Assembly (NCBI GenBank): GCA_029834535.1 | Contig: JAQMWT010000129.1 | Span: forward strand, 1-64,000 | Source: Chrysophaeum taylorii | Taxonomy: Eukaryota; Sar; Pelagophyceae; Pelagomonadales; Pelagomonadaceae | Direction of reading: 5' to 3' | Length of the DNA: 64,000 bases | Part shown: positions 42,822 to 52,774 of the stretch, piece after piece | How the letters are laid out: each line of letters opens with the position of its first letter | How positions within the stretch are numbered: position 1 is the stretch's first letter | Notes under the pieces: model-generated | Database searches by the model: none | The model's input: the letters and a program-made list of their open reading frames with translations, nothing else | Told to the model about the DNA's origin: nothing | Position numbers and translations under genes: made by a program

Positions 42822-42902
42822 AACTAACTAACTAACTAACTTCATACCTCTCCCGAGCATGGGAGCCAGGACGGACCGACAGGAGCCAGTCCGGAATCAC
42901 GG
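42822..42902 (+). repeat. dispersed CTAACTAA/hairpin repeat, copy d
   Basis: AACTAACTAACTAACTAAC, then CCTCTCCCGAGCATGGGAGC and the GACCGACAGGAGCCAGTCC hairpin, ending in GGAATCACGGG. It matches copies a, b and c. Confidence 0.8.
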
Positions 42903-43353
42903 GCCTGTAGACGAGGAGCGCCGAAAGGTCGGTCGGCGGAGAGTGACCATCAAGCTTGTCGCCATGCGACGAGGAGACCGCGATGTGACTGACAACCAAC
43001 TCGTCGATAACCTTCCGTCTTCGCCCCCGGCCATACCCCGTCCCACTGCGAACGTTCCGGCTGCCAACCGGCCCGCCCGGGAGGCGAATAGGTGCCAACC
43101 TACGCCGGGAGGGCGGATGCCCTCGCAAGGCTCAGGATTCATGAGGCACCGTCCTCCATCGCAACCGCAGTCGGCGATCAGGGTAAGGGAAACCAACTGT
43201 TTTAACAGTGATGGTGGGCACAGCGCAATGCGGCGCCACCAAATGCCTTCGCCGCGGCGCTCAATTCCCTAGAGACGAGTAGTAGCTACGGATCCTTTCC
43301 GTCGTCGTCGGGGAGACACGCGCGACGCCCAGCACTCTCTCTCCAGACGGGTT
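42903..43353. other. spacer, nothing recognised
   Basis: No supported gene. A short frame (42859-43272) lacks any family likeness. Confidence 0.4.
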
Positions 43354-43700
43354 CTGAGGCAGTAACGCCCATCCCCCCACTTGCCTGCCTGCCACCGGAC
43401 TTACCCTGATTGTTGCCCTGGCACTGACCTTGCGATTATGGGGGGGGGGGTCACCTTGACACCTTCACCTGCGCTTCCACTGAACCCAATGCACCAGGCA
43501 ATTGTATTGCTTTCTTGCTGTCTTCTTGCTATTACCCTCATTTGATTGTCCGATTTTAAGATGGCGTGAGTATTTGCGCTGAGATCGGGCGTGTGGTGGT
43601 TTCGCCCGCGGTTCGGGTTGGGAGAAAGGGTTGTTGAGGCCTCTGGTCCGGCCAAGAGAGGGGCTGAGAAAACCTCTTACAGGTCTCGGCACCAACGGTC
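43354..43700 (+). mobile_element. LTR-derived fragment of the window's retroelement family
   Basis: It begins TGAGGCAGTAACGCCCAT and matches, in reverse orientation, both halves of the split LTR near the left end (9404-9235, then 7531-7370) without the Helitron block. It is a solo LTR or LTR piece, diverged from the other copy, so an older fossil. No internal gene region adjoins it. Confidence 0.7.
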
Positions 43701-43976
43701 AAGTAATAATAATTCGTTGACACTCAGTTAAGGCCCGAGCGTGGATGACGTCATTCACTGCATCCCCTAACACTCCCCCCAAACGGGAACATCATTCACA
43801 GTATCCCCTAGCACTCCCCCCAAACCTGCGTCTAAATCTAACAATACATGCCACGTTTTGCTAATCGACGTTGAGGCTACGATGCTGTAAAATCCCAAAT
43901 GTATGTTTTCGGGACAATTCGTTAGGGTATAGGATTGTGGAAGAATTGAGGAAGCGCCGTAGTGCGCACTCGATTC

Positions 43977-45542
43977 ATGCCTGTAGTGATCGACCTCACG
44001 GCCAGCGACGACGACGAAACGTCGCACCAGAGCACCGCGCCCATCACACACACAGTGGAGAGCGAAAGTACGGTCCGCTCGACGGCCGAACGACCCCCAA
44101 ATTTGAAGCGAAGTTCGGTCGCTGGGCATTCGCACGCGACGATAGAGGCTCGGGGGAAAGATGAAATGGATTCGCTGATCGTGTTTGGTCTGCCGTTCGT
44201 TCCTGTGGACGCGCCGACGCTGGACGGGTCCCGGCGGCCGAGCGAGGACGAGGTCATCGAGTTGCTCAAACCCCTCGAGCAGCAGGACGAGGACGAGGAC
44301 GAGGTGGAGGTGGTTGGTACCACGGGGGAGAACGCGATCACCGACTACCCGCACCCGCGCGAGTGCTGCGTCATAAAGCCGTTTAAGGCCGGCGATGTCG
44401 CGATGTGCCGCGAGACGTGCCCCAAGTGCTGTTGTTACGCGTGCGACGCTCCGGCGAGCGAATGTCGGGCTTGGGAGACGCATTGCGTCGCGACGCGCAA
44501 GTCGCCGCGATGGGTCGCCGAGCGCGAGCGCATCAAGCGCGGCGGGAGCGACCCGCGCCACCATCACCAACAACAACAGCAGCAGCACCACCACCAAGTG
44601 GCTCGTCGACGAGAAGCGACGAGGTCGACGAACGCGGCGATCCTCGCGGGTCTGGTCGCGCAGCTGCAGCTGGTGCCGATGGTCGAGGCGCCGCAGCCGC
44701 CGGGGATGCGTAAACTACATCCCGTCGAGCGGCAGCTCGTGTCGCTGATGGTCGGGCTCGAGCTCGAACCAGGCGCGGCCGTCCGCGGCGGCGTGCTCGG
44801 CGAGGAGAGCATCGAGTGCGTCGTCGCGCTCCATTTGACCCACCCGGGGAGCTCGAGGCCCTCGGACGCGGAGTGGGAGACGTTCCGCGCCGTCGTCGTG
44901 AACGGCGCGCCGACCCCGACACCGAGCGCGTGCCTCGATCTCAACGCGTCCCTCGTGATTGCGCCGGCGCCGCGCGTCTACGCCTGGGCGGCGTCCCTCG
45001 AGGAGATCGCCCCGCGCCTCCGCGTCTGTGTCTATCGCAAACACCGACTCCTCCAGCACGATCTCCGAGATGTCGACATTCTCGTCCACCCGGTCACCCT
45101 CGAGTTGCCGAGGTTCGTCGCCACCCACCTCAGATTCAGACGCATCTTCGTCGACCAGTGCCACGTCGGACATAAGGCCCACGTCCTCGCTCACCGGTAC
45201 GCGGCGCACTATAAGTGGGCGCTCTCCCCGACCCCCTTCGCCTCCGCGCTCCAGCCGCTCCGCCGCATCGCCAGGTCATTGGGCCGAGACACGCCCGCCT
45301 TCCGCTCGGCACTTCGCGCCTACCACGTCAGAGCCGACCCCCGACCGCTCGCTCTTATCTTGCGCCACTGGGTCCTCCGGTCCCCAACCGCACCTCCGGC
45401 GGCGACGACCATCAACCTCCCGCGTCCGCAGCAAATGCCTCCACTCGCGCACCCTCCACTCCCGCGGCCTCCGCCTATCGTCGCCCCAAACGTCCAAAAC
45501 TTTTTCCACTTCCTCTCATCATCGGCCGCAAACCAAACCTAG
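43977..45542 (+). CDS. SUMO-interacting, Cys-rich protein with degenerate SNF2-like segment
   Basis: 521 residues from the Met before VVIDLTASDDDE, a textbook SUMO-interacting motif with an acidic tail (residues 2-14). A Cys/His cluster lies at about 121-181: DYPHPRECCVIKPF, then CPKCCCYACDAPASECRAWE and HC. It resembles the zinc-binding DYPHPR...CYVCD...HC segment found in plant and algal nuclear proteins. A His/Gln run is near 195-207. Near 387-423, FRRIFVDQCHVGHKAHVLAH followed by HYKWALSPTPFASALQPLRR parallels the SNF2 DEAH and LTGTP motifs in altered form. No Walker A is seen, so ATPase activity is unlikely. A nuclear SUMO-linked role is inference. Confidence 0.7.
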   Translation: MPVVIDLTASDDDETSHQSTAPITHTVESESTVRSTAERPPNLKRSSVAGHSHATIEARGKDEMDSLIVFGLPFVPVDAPTLDGSRRPSEDEVIELLKPLEQQDEDEDEVEVVGTTGENAITDYPHPRECCVIKPFKAGDVAMCRETCPKCCCYACDAPASECRAWETHCVATRKSPRWVAERERIKRGGSDPRHHHQQQQQQHHHQVARRREATRSTNAAILAGLVAQLQLVPMVEAPQPPGMRKLHPVERQLVSLMVGLELEPGAAVRGGVLGEESIECVVALHLTHPGSSRPSDAEWETFRAVVVNGAPTPTPSACLDLNASLVIAPAPRVYAWAASLEEIAPRLRVCVYRKHRLLQHDLRDVDILVHPVTLELPRFVATHLRFRRIFVDQCHVGHKAHVLAHRYAAHYKWALSPTPFASALQPLRRIARSLGRDTPAFRSALRAYHVRADPRPLALILRHWVLRSPTAPPAATTINLPRPQQMPPLAHPPLPRPPPIVAPNVQNFFHFLSSSAANQT

Positions 45543-45895
45543 AAAATCGCTAGGGTGACTATACGTGCGGCGGCTCTCTCTACGATTTCAGTCCCGTGGG
45601 ACCAGGTGTACCTGAGCCCGCCGTCTGGTAGTGCGTAATAAAACCACAAATAAATACGACGACGACATTGTAAAGAATAAGGCTCTCGGCGTCACCGCAT
45701 GCGACCTCGGCAGCAAGCAAGCAAGCAAGCAAGCAAGCAAGATCACCGCGGCGTGCTTCACTGCTCTTGTACGGAAGTAATATAAAAAAGACCACCACAA
45801 CCTTCTAAAAACTTGCGTCGTCTCAACACGGTGCACAACCCGCAAGGACTCAACTTGGGGCAAAAAAAAAAACAACGGAAAAAGAAGAAGCAGAG
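45543..45895. other. convergent intergenic region with (CAAG)n
   Basis: Lies between a plus-strand and a minus-strand stop. A CAAG tetranucleotide run is at 45712-45741, and an A-rich run near 45862-45872. Nothing else is seen. Confidence 0.6.
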
Positions 45896-48886
45896 TCAGG
45901 CAGGGGCACCACGACTGGTCACCACGACTGGTCGCGACTGCAGACGCACGGGGGCTCGCCCCACTAAGCCCTCCCGAATCAGGGAATCGACCCCGTATCG
46001 TTCCGTCTCGACTCCTCCAAGCTCTTCCCCCGTCTCGTCGTTGATGCGGACGGCTAAAAGCTCCCATCTTGGTTTTTTCGGATCTCGGGATTGGCTGCGC
46101 ACGACGTCTTTGACAACGAAGGTCTGGTCATACGTCGCAAACTCGACGTCGCGGAAAACGATCCCGACGTACTTTTTCTCGAGGCGCGCGTAGCCGCCGG
46201 TCGAGTGTACGGCCTGCGTCTCCCAGTCTTCCTTCGCGAGCACGAAGGCGTCGTCCTCGTCAACCCCAGGGCGCTTCCAGATACCCGCCCGGGCCTCTTG
46301 GAGGCCGAGTTTGGCGCGATATCGATGGCCGGCCAACGTCTCGACCTCGCACCACGCTTTTTTCTCGCGCAGAGCTCTCGTGTAGTCGGCAGAGGACATC
46401 TCTTGGATGATGTCGCGGGCCACAGTCCGTCGTGCTCGCCTCGGGGGCCTAACCTCCTCGTCTTCTTTTTTTTTTGGCTCCTCTTTAATTTGGTTCGGCC
46501 GCGGTTTTTTTTCGGGCGCGACAACAGCTTTGCGCGAAACGTAAGCGAAGCGCGTCAGCGGCACTTCGTAGTAGCCGCCGTCGTCTCGCACGTCGTCGTC
46601 CGACCCAAGCCGAATCCACTCGCACATTCCGCTCAGCTCGTTCGCGACCCGGAAGTACCGATACGACGGCGCGATATTTTTCTTCGCCCGGAGCGACCGC
46701 GTGTACTCGGTCGACGACGTCGCCTCGAAATGCGCCGGCCTGCGCCGGATTCGGCGCCGTCCGACGCTCGCCTCGAGCTCTTGTGGCGGCGGTTTGTCGT
46801 CGCTCGTCTGCATCACGACAAACTCGTACCCGTCCCGGCACGCGAGCGAGATGCGATCGCCCACCTTCGGCAGCAGCAAAGGGCCATCTTCTTCTTCTTT
46901 TCTTCGCCGCTTCTTGCCGCCTCCTCCGGGCTTCGCGGTGGCGGTTTGGGAGAGACCGCTCGTCGCGGGAAGATAGTCAGCAGCTTCGCGTTTCACGACG
47001 ACGGCCGCGCTGGCGGGTGGAGCAACGGCTGGACGGGTGTCGTCAGAACGCGGAGCAACAGCGGCGGGGTCATCGAGCGCCGCCTCGCCGACCTGCTCGA
47101 TAGTCGCGACCTCGGTCTCCTCCGGCGAAGGGTTGGGAACAACACAAACTGGATCACGGCATGCTGCCGGCTCCGGGTTTCGCTCGGGGGGCTTCGCCTC
47201 CTTAGGAAGAGAAGGAGACGACGCGTCGAAGAAATCGACGAGGCTAGGGTCTTGGCCAACGTTGGTGCGGACGACGCGGACCCGGCAGTAGCCGGTGGGT
47301 TCGTGGTCGCACTTGAGAAGGACGTAGGAGGATGTTGCGGGCGGCCAACGCGTACGCTCGGCGGTGGAGCTCTGCTTGGAAAGGCAGCCGGCGCGGAAGG
47401 CGGCGGCGGCGGTCGTCCCGGCAGGGTGAACGAGATGCCAGAACGACGATCGCGCGACGCACATGATTTGGCCGAAGTTTCGAGCGAGCGAGCGCGAATC
47501 AAACCAGCCAGGGTAATTGGTGGCACCGCGGATGAGGACGTCGGCGTCTCTCAACACCTTGTTCAGGCGCGAGAACTCGTAGTGGACGACGTCGTCCACG
47601 CGCGGCTCGTCGTCCCAATTCCAGGTCCTCCCGAGGTCCTTCAAATCGAACGCTTCAACTCTCAGTCGGCCGCCGGCGTCGAGCGCGACGACTCCCTTCT
47701 GGAAAAGGACGCCCCTTTGCTCGGACGACTCCCCCAGCACCACGACGCGGTCGCCCAGCCGGGGCTCGGAAAGGTCGTCGCCGCGCGTCGCGCGGACCGT
47801 ATCGCCGCCGCCGCCTCGGTGCCCGGACAGCCAAGCCTTGTTCTCTTTGTGGCCGGTCGGGTTGAACCAGTTCTTGACGGCTTTCAGAATGACCGCGTTC
47901 TGGTCGGGACGGTCGTGGGAAAATTTGTAAAGATCGTGCTTGGTCCGGTTGGTGCGAACGATCTCGCGAAAAAGGTCCTTCCAAAACGAATGACGTCCGG
48001 CCGTCTCGAGGCGCGAGAGCGAGGCCATCGCGCGCCACGACGCGCACTCTTCGGTCGTGCACGGCGGGACGCTGAAGAGGTTGTTGCACTCGTAGAACAT
48101 GTGGGTCACCCCCGACTCGGCGAGCGCGTCCCGAAGCTGGCCGAGCTGCTCGGCGTCCAAGTTGAGCTCTCCGAGGTTGAGGCTCCAGACCCTCGGCGTC
48201 GACTCGGACGCGTCGTTCGCGACGACAATCTTCCGTTGCTCGTCCACCTTAAGGTTGTGCTCGTCCTGGTGGTCCTTCTCGCGCACCAAAAACTTTAGGA
48301 ACCGCTCGAACAGGTCCTGGCGGTTCTGGAGAGGAATCGCGCCCTGGAAGAACGCGACCTGAACGGGCGGCCGCGGCGTCGCCTCGAGCTTCTCGAGAAC
48401 GTACTCGACCTGCGCCGACGACCTCTTGTCGATGAGGTCATCGAGGTGCAGCACCGCGACTTGCGGACCGTACCGCCCCTCCTCCAACGCGAAGAACTCG
48501 TCCACCTTGTGTTTGTACGCCGACGCCTCGAACGCGTACAACTCGCCCGCGTGGTTCCCGACTCGGATGCGCTCTCTCTGCACGCGCTTCAGCTTCCGGC
48601 TGTCCAACACGAGCCGCACGTCCACGCTCCCGTCGTCGTACATCTCCACGATCTCACCCACGCCGCCGTCCCCTGTCCCGAGGACTTCGCGCACGGTCAC
48701 CTGAACCCCCACGCCCAGCAGAGGAGCCTCCTCCATCTTCACCTCCACCAAGAGGGGCCCCTTCTGTCGTGTCCGCATCTCGCACGCCATCTCGCACGGC
48801 ATTGCGCGCGCCCCCTCCCCCGACGCCCCGCTTCGCGCCGCGCACCGCGGTTCGCACCGCATCGAGGGTCCTGACCGGTTGAACAC
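45896..48886 (-). CDS. large protein of unknown function (about 996 residues)
   Basis: A single open frame of nearly 3 kb. The N-terminus is uncertain because six Met codons lie in the first 50. Near residues 55-108 a small beta-barrel pattern (GVGEIVEMYDDGSVDVRLVL) resembles Tudor or chromo-type folds. Near 235-268, SLNLGELNLDAEQLGQLRDA with GVTHMFYECN is LRR-like. The middle has GDRVVVLGESSEQRGVLF. The C-terminus has Lys-rich linkers and an internal repeat: STEYTRSLRAKK and SADYTRALREKK, about 120 residues apart. The Lys/Arg patches suggest a nuclear protein. No enzyme motif was found. The long opposite-strand frame is judged a shadow. Confidence 0.6.
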   Translation of the reverse strand: MFNRSGPSMRCEPRCAARSGASGEGARAMPCEMACEMRTRQKGPLLVEVKMEEAPLLGVGVQVTVREVLGTGDGGVGEIVEMYDDGSVDVRLVLDSRKLKRVQRERIRVGNHAGELYAFEASAYKHKVDEFFALEEGRYGPQVAVLHLDDLIDKRSSAQVEYVLEKLEATPRPPVQVAFFQGAIPLQNRQDLFERFLKFLVREKDHQDEHNLKVDEQRKIVVANDASESTPRVWSLNLGELNLDAEQLGQLRDALAESGVTHMFYECNNLFSVPPCTTEECASWRAMASLSRLETAGRHSFWKDLFREIVRTNRTKHDLYKFSHDRPDQNAVILKAVKNWFNPTGHKENKAWLSGHRGGGGDTVRATRGDDLSEPRLGDRVVVLGESSEQRGVLFQKGVVALDAGGRLRVEAFDLKDLGRTWNWDDEPRVDDVVHYEFSRLNKVLRDADVLIRGATNYPGWFDSRSLARNFGQIMCVARSSFWHLVHPAGTTAAAAFRAGCLSKQSSTAERTRWPPATSSYVLLKCDHEPTGYCRVRVVRTNVGQDPSLVDFFDASSPSLPKEAKPPERNPEPAACRDPVCVVPNPSPEETEVATIEQVGEAALDDPAAVAPRSDDTRPAVAPPASAAVVVKREAADYLPATSGLSQTATAKPGGGGKKRRRKEEEDGPLLLPKVGDRISLACRDGYEFVVMQTSDDKPPPQELEASVGRRRIRRRPAHFEATSSTEYTRSLRAKKNIAPSYRYFRVANELSGMCEWIRLGSDDDVRDDGGYYEVPLTRFAYVSRKAVVAPEKKPRPNQIKEEPKKKEDEEVRPPRRARRTVARDIIQEMSSADYTRALREKKAWCEVETLAGHRYRAKLGLQEARAGIWKRPGVDEDDAFVLAKEDWETQAVHSTGGYARLEKKYVGIVFRDVEFATYDQTFVVKDVVRSQSRDPKKPRWELLAVRINDETGEELGGVETERYGVDSLIREGLVGRAPVRLQSRPVVVTSRGAPA

Positions 48887-49094
48887 ACCACTACCGACCG
48901 ACTACAAGGGTAAGCAAATTTAAGCACCCCGACGAGATTCGAAATTCGAAATCCGAAATCCACATCGACGGTTGGTTGGTTGCGAGCTTCGTATTTGCGA
49001 GCACTACAACATTTGTAGTTGTTTGTACTCTCCCAGAGACTACTCACTCGAGCGAGCGCCGACGGTGGGCGGGCGGAGTCGAGCGGAGTCAAGA

Positions 49095-49750
49095 ATGGAT
49101 GTTCTCGACGTGCGCGCTGCGAGGTCTGCGGCTCGCGCTCAGGAAAGAGACGAAGAAAGAGAACGACGGAAAGAGCGGAGCAAACTTGCTGCGGCTGGAG
49201 ACCGACCAGGTGGCGATGAACGAGCGGGCAGCGACAAGACGTCCTTGCCGCTGTTGACGCTTACCGCCTGGCCGCCAGCGGTTGTCACGCGGAAGCTCAG
49301 TATCTTGTCACCATTTTTCTATGAAGTCAGCATTGGCGGTCGAGGCTTTTGTTGTTGTCATTATGGAGTCCCAAACGACATTTTCGAAGCGACGACGAGG
49401 TGCTTTTGTGTCGCATCTAAGTATTGCAACCTCATGCTCGCGCAGTACGAACTCGGCTGCAATGCGCTGCGCGAGGATACACCCACCACGCAAGTGGCCT
49501 GTGGACGCGGGCTGTGGCGCAACCTCGCTGACGCTCGCAGGTGGCAGAGCCTCGCCTCATCGCCAGGCTGCGAAGAGGCTCGCGTCGCCTTGGCAGATCT
49601 CGAGAATGAGCTCACTTTTACTGAATTGCCCCTTATTCAACAAACATGCATCTACGACGCCTTCCTTGGATGCGGTGGGATGGCGGGATTATCAGCAGGG
49701 TTGCGAGATAACTCGAATAGTATATCAATAGAATCAACAACATATTATTC
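49095..49750 (+). CDS. hypothetical coding region, boundaries unsure
   Basis: The frame opens MDVLDVRAARSAARAQERDE with a charged helix. Further on, LAQYELGCNALREDTPTTQV and PLIQQTCIYDAFLGCGGMAG look protein-like. The frame stays open to 50120, which would overlap exon 1 of the MAPEG gene in a different frame, so the distal part is unlikely to be coding. No family is recognised. It could be one or more exons. Confidence 0.3.
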
Positions 49751-50031
49751 CTTGGTGACAACCAGTGTCGCCCATCCGCCGGACGCTACGGTTGCATGCT
49801 GCATGCTGCATGCGGTCATATCAACACAACCAGGAGTGCTGACTGGCGGGGAGCTACCACAAAGAAACAACAAACGAACACCAGCAGTCGCCCCGAGCGA
49901 AGCGCGCCGGCCAATAATCAGTACCTCAATTTTGCCCCACTTTGGTTTTTTGACGACCCGTCGTGCAGAACGGGCCTCAAAAACCCTCTGCACCAACCAG
50001 AGCTACGCCAGCACAACTAATTTACAAGATC

Positions 50032-50725
50032 ATGGCGCCCTTATTGAGCGCCGAAGACATCAAGATGCTAGGGCCGTTGATCCGTGCGACGTGGGCGTAC
50101 TTCATGGTATGTTTGGATAGAACCAAGTGGTAGCATCCTGCTTACAACCAACCTATCGCGCAGGTAAACACACAGTGTGACGTTCTTCCCCTGTAATATT
50201 AATTTCTGGCACTCGGCATGACCTCCAACCCGAAGAAGTGCTGCGTTTTCGACACGCGAGTCCCGCGCTTTGGGCGCTGCGCGTTACATTTTCGTCGTTT
50301 TTGCCGCATGTTCCTGCTCGCGGCGGCGTGCTGAAATTGCGACGCAGGTATACTACACCTTCATGATCTTCCAGTCATTCGCAAAGTACTACGTCTTCTT
50401 TTCGACAAAGAAGAAGAACGAAAAGAGCCCATCGCTGCGCGAGGTCAAGTACGAGCAGAAGAGGGGCCTGGCTCTCCTCGCGGATCGAACCTTTCTTAAC
50501 ATGTTGGAACAGAGCGTCCCGCTTATCACCTCGACTTGGCTTTACGGCCTCGTCGTCGACCCAACCTTCGCGTCGACGCTGGTCTACATCTACCTGTTCT
50601 TCCGCCTGCCCTACCCGCTCCTCTTTAAACTCGGGCCGCCCTTCATCTTCCTCTCGACGGGCCCCAACTACTGCGTCATCGGCTACGCCCTCGTCAAAAC
50701 GGGTCTCGCGTCCCTCGCTGCGTAA
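50032..50725 (+). CDS. MAPEG-family membrane protein, two exons
   Basis: Exons are 50032-50106 and 50348-50725, joined in phase 0 across a 241-bp GT-AG intron, giving 150 residues, the usual MAPEG length. Motifs fit: a cytosolic loop with Lys-rich TKKKNEKSPSLREVKYEQKR, then ADRTFLNMLEQSVPLITSTW and VYIYLFFRLPYPLLF. The core RTFLNMLEQ followed by R..YP is the family hallmark (microsomal GST/FLAP group). It would act in glutathione- or eicosanoid-type chemistry in ER or plastid membranes; substrate unknown. It is tail-to-tail with the next gene, 67 bp apart. Confidence 0.8.
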
Positions 50726-50792
50726 ATAAGAGGAGAGAACGCCACAACATAAAAATTATAAGAGCGTACTGGATAGAGCCTCGCGTTGCTCA

Positions 50793-51614
50793 CTACCGCC
50801 TCTCGGACACCGAATCCGCCCGCCGGAGTTGGCTCGAGGACAACTTCGACGACGACGATGACGACGACGAGCCAGCAGCTTCCTGCCCCGAGGGCTCGAC
50901 GAGGCCCACGACGACGATGGCGAGGGGCGACGCGATGGCCGCTTCCCGGCGCATCTCGGCGACGCGACACGCCCCGGCGACAGTCTCTTCCGAGACGACG
51001 AGCGCCGAGATTTCCTCGACGGTCGCAGCCTTCGGTGGTGCCTTGGGATCGAGGAGTGCAGAGACCTTGACCTCGAGGCGCGGGTTGGCGCGTTTCAAGT
51101 ACTCGACGACTGCGGCCGCCCGCGCCTCGAACGACTCGAGGAGGTGCGCGAGATTTTTGTTCGCGAGCAGAGCGTCGCCGGCGATGCCGACGTACACTCT
51201 CTGAGAGCAGACCGCCGCGGTGGCGGCGAGCAAGAGGCGGTGCCCCGCGTGGAGGCGGTCGAACGTACCGCCGACCGCGACAGCCGCGTGCTCCAAGCTT
51301 GGCTCGTCCGGAGGAGGACCCGCCGCCGCCGCCGCCGCCGCAGCCTCGGCGACCTTCGATCCTTCAAAAAACGCGCCGGCGGGCCGCGCGCCGACGACCA
51401 CGTCTACGGCCTCGCGGACGTCGTCGGGGGAAAGCACGGCCACCGCGTCCAGCCGGGGGTCCACCGAGGCGACGGTCGCGAACACTGCGCGCAACCGCTC
51501 GAGCGTCGACACCGTGCAACGCCCGAACGCGACGTACAACCGAGTAGCGCGGGTCGCTGCAGACCGGAGTGTCGCGTCGTCGTGGCCGGATTGGACGTAT
51601 ACAACACAGGGCAT
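50793..51614 (-). CDS. phosphopantetheine adenylyltransferase
   Basis: 273 residues from a Met that starts MPCVVYVQSGHDDATLRSAA; 164 upstream codons of open frame overlap the ankyrin gene and are discounted. The nucleotidyltransferase core AAVAVGGTFDRLHAGHRLLL (about 111-130) carries the T/HxGH motif. VYVGIAGDALLANKNLAHLL and PLAIVVVGLV follow, matching the eukaryotic PPAT domain (COASY half, CAB4-like). It transfers AMP to phosphopantetheine to make dephospho-CoA. No dephospho-CoA kinase domain follows, so it is monofunctional here. An N-terminal extension of about 110 residues is of the COASY type. The tail is Ser-rich. Confidence 0.9.
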   Translation of the reverse strand: MPCVVYVQSGHDDATLRSAATRATRLYVAFGRCTVSTLERLRAVFATVASVDPRLDAVAVLSPDDVREAVDVVVGARPAGAFFEGSKVAEAAAAAAAAGPPPDEPSLEHAAVAVGGTFDRLHAGHRLLLAATAAVCSQRVYVGIAGDALLANKNLAHLLESFEARAAAVVEYLKRANPRLEVKVSALLDPKAPPKAATVEEISALVVSEETVAGACRVAEMRREAAIASPLAIVVVGLVEPSGQEAAGSSSSSSSSKLSSSQLRRADSVSERR

Positions 51615-51634
51615 TATTAGGACCCTCTTATACT

Positions 51635-52774
51635 TTACCCTCGCGAAGCCTCGGCTGCTGCTGTTGCTCCCGCCCAGGTGGGCGTCGACGTCGGTCGATG
51701 ACCTCCTCCACCGCCAAAATACGGATTCGGCACAGGTGGCCCCGGGTGGCAACTCAAGCGGCGACCAGGTAACTCCCACCGGACGCGCGTGGTGCCGGCT
51801 TCGGCTGCCGACGGTCTCGGCATTCGGGGCATCGTGCGGACCTGCTCGGCCCGTCGCTCCCACCTCGTCGGACGCGCATCGCGATTGGCAAAATAACGAT
51901 GCTGGAACATGAAGGGTGTCGTGAGACCCGTGCGTGACATGGAAGAGGTGGGGGAGGCGCGGTGGTGGCCTCGCGGGCAGCCGTTGGCTCGAGCCCATTC
52001 GAGGACTTCTAAATGGCCACCCGCGGCTGCCTCGGTGCAGGTCAACGAGTCCCACGGGCACCCGTTCGCTCGTGCCCACTTGAGGACCTCGAGGTGGCCG
52101 CGGCACGCGGCGTTAGCACACGTCCTCCAGTCCCACGGGCAGTCGTTAGCGCGCGCCCACTTGAGGACCTCCAGCTGGCCCGCCCGAGCGGCGGTGTGGC
52201 AGACGCAAGTTCGAAGATAGTCGTTCTGGAAGACAATCCATTCAATCCAATCGATGGCGCCCGTCTTAAAAAATTCCAGGAATTCTCGGTCGCTCGTCGA
52301 AGCGGGCGAACCCACCTGCGAAGGCAACCGGACGTTGTCGTCCACCTTTGGATCGTAGCGCCCGGGAACCATCGCCGCGAGGAGCAAGCCCGTGTGCTTC
52401 TCGACGGGGACACCGACCTTATCAAAGAGCTTGGACACTTCGACCACCTGGGCCTGCGTCGCGATGCGCTTCTCGATCAACGCGTCGAGGGCCTCGTCAG
52501 AGACGCCGTCAAGCAGGTCGAACACCCACTCGCCATTGCTATTTTCGTTGGTAACCAACTCGCACAGCACCCGCCGCTTTGTTTCCGGGTCATCCGCGAT
52601 GTCGTCGTCAACGCCGTTGAGCATGGCGAGCGCCTGCATCTCGATGAGCATCAGCACCGCCTTCCTTCTCCTCCCGGGAATGTCTTTCGAGAGGTCAGTC
52701 TCGTCGGTCTTTTGGTTAACAAAGAGCCAATCCTCGTCATCATCCGGGACTCCTCCAACTCTGTCACCAGACAT
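51635..52774 (-). CDS. ankyrin-repeat protein
   Basis: 379 residues. After an acidic N-terminus and a helical section (about 1-160), three ankyrin repeats of the form QLEVLKWARANDCPWDWRTC, GHLEVLKWARANGCPWD and GHLEVLEWARANGCPRG lie at about 195-275. This cysteine-tryptophan ankyrin type is common in stramenopile algae, oomycetes and giant viruses. The last 100 residues are low complexity, so the true end may be earlier or spliced. Its stop lies 20 bp from the PPAT start on the same strand. Binding partners are unknown. Confidence 0.75.
   Translation of the reverse strand: MSGDRVGGVPDDDEDWLFVNQKTDETDLSKDIPGRRRKAVLMLIEMQALAMLNGVDDDIADDPETKRRVLCELVTNENSNGEWVFDLLDGVSDEALDALIEKRIATQAQVVEVSKLFDKVGVPVEKHTGLLLAAMVPGRYDPKVDDNVRLPSQVGSPASTSDREFLEFFKTGAIDWIEWIVFQNDYLRTCVCHTAARAGQLEVLKWARANDCPWDWRTCANAACRGHLEVLKWARANGCPWDSLTCTEAAAGGHLEVLEWARANGCPRGHHRASPTSSMSRTGLTTPFMFQHRYFANRDARPTRWERRAEQVRTMPRMPRPSAAEAGTTRVRWELPGRRLSCHPGPPVPNPYFGGGGGHRPTSTPTWAGATAAAEASRG

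Noticed and set aside
46091-48298. 735-residue plus-strand frame opposite the 996-residue unknown
   Set aside because: It is shorter, Arg/Leu-rich and motif-free. The minus frame has internal repeats and plausible domains. Strand-specific RNA would settle it.
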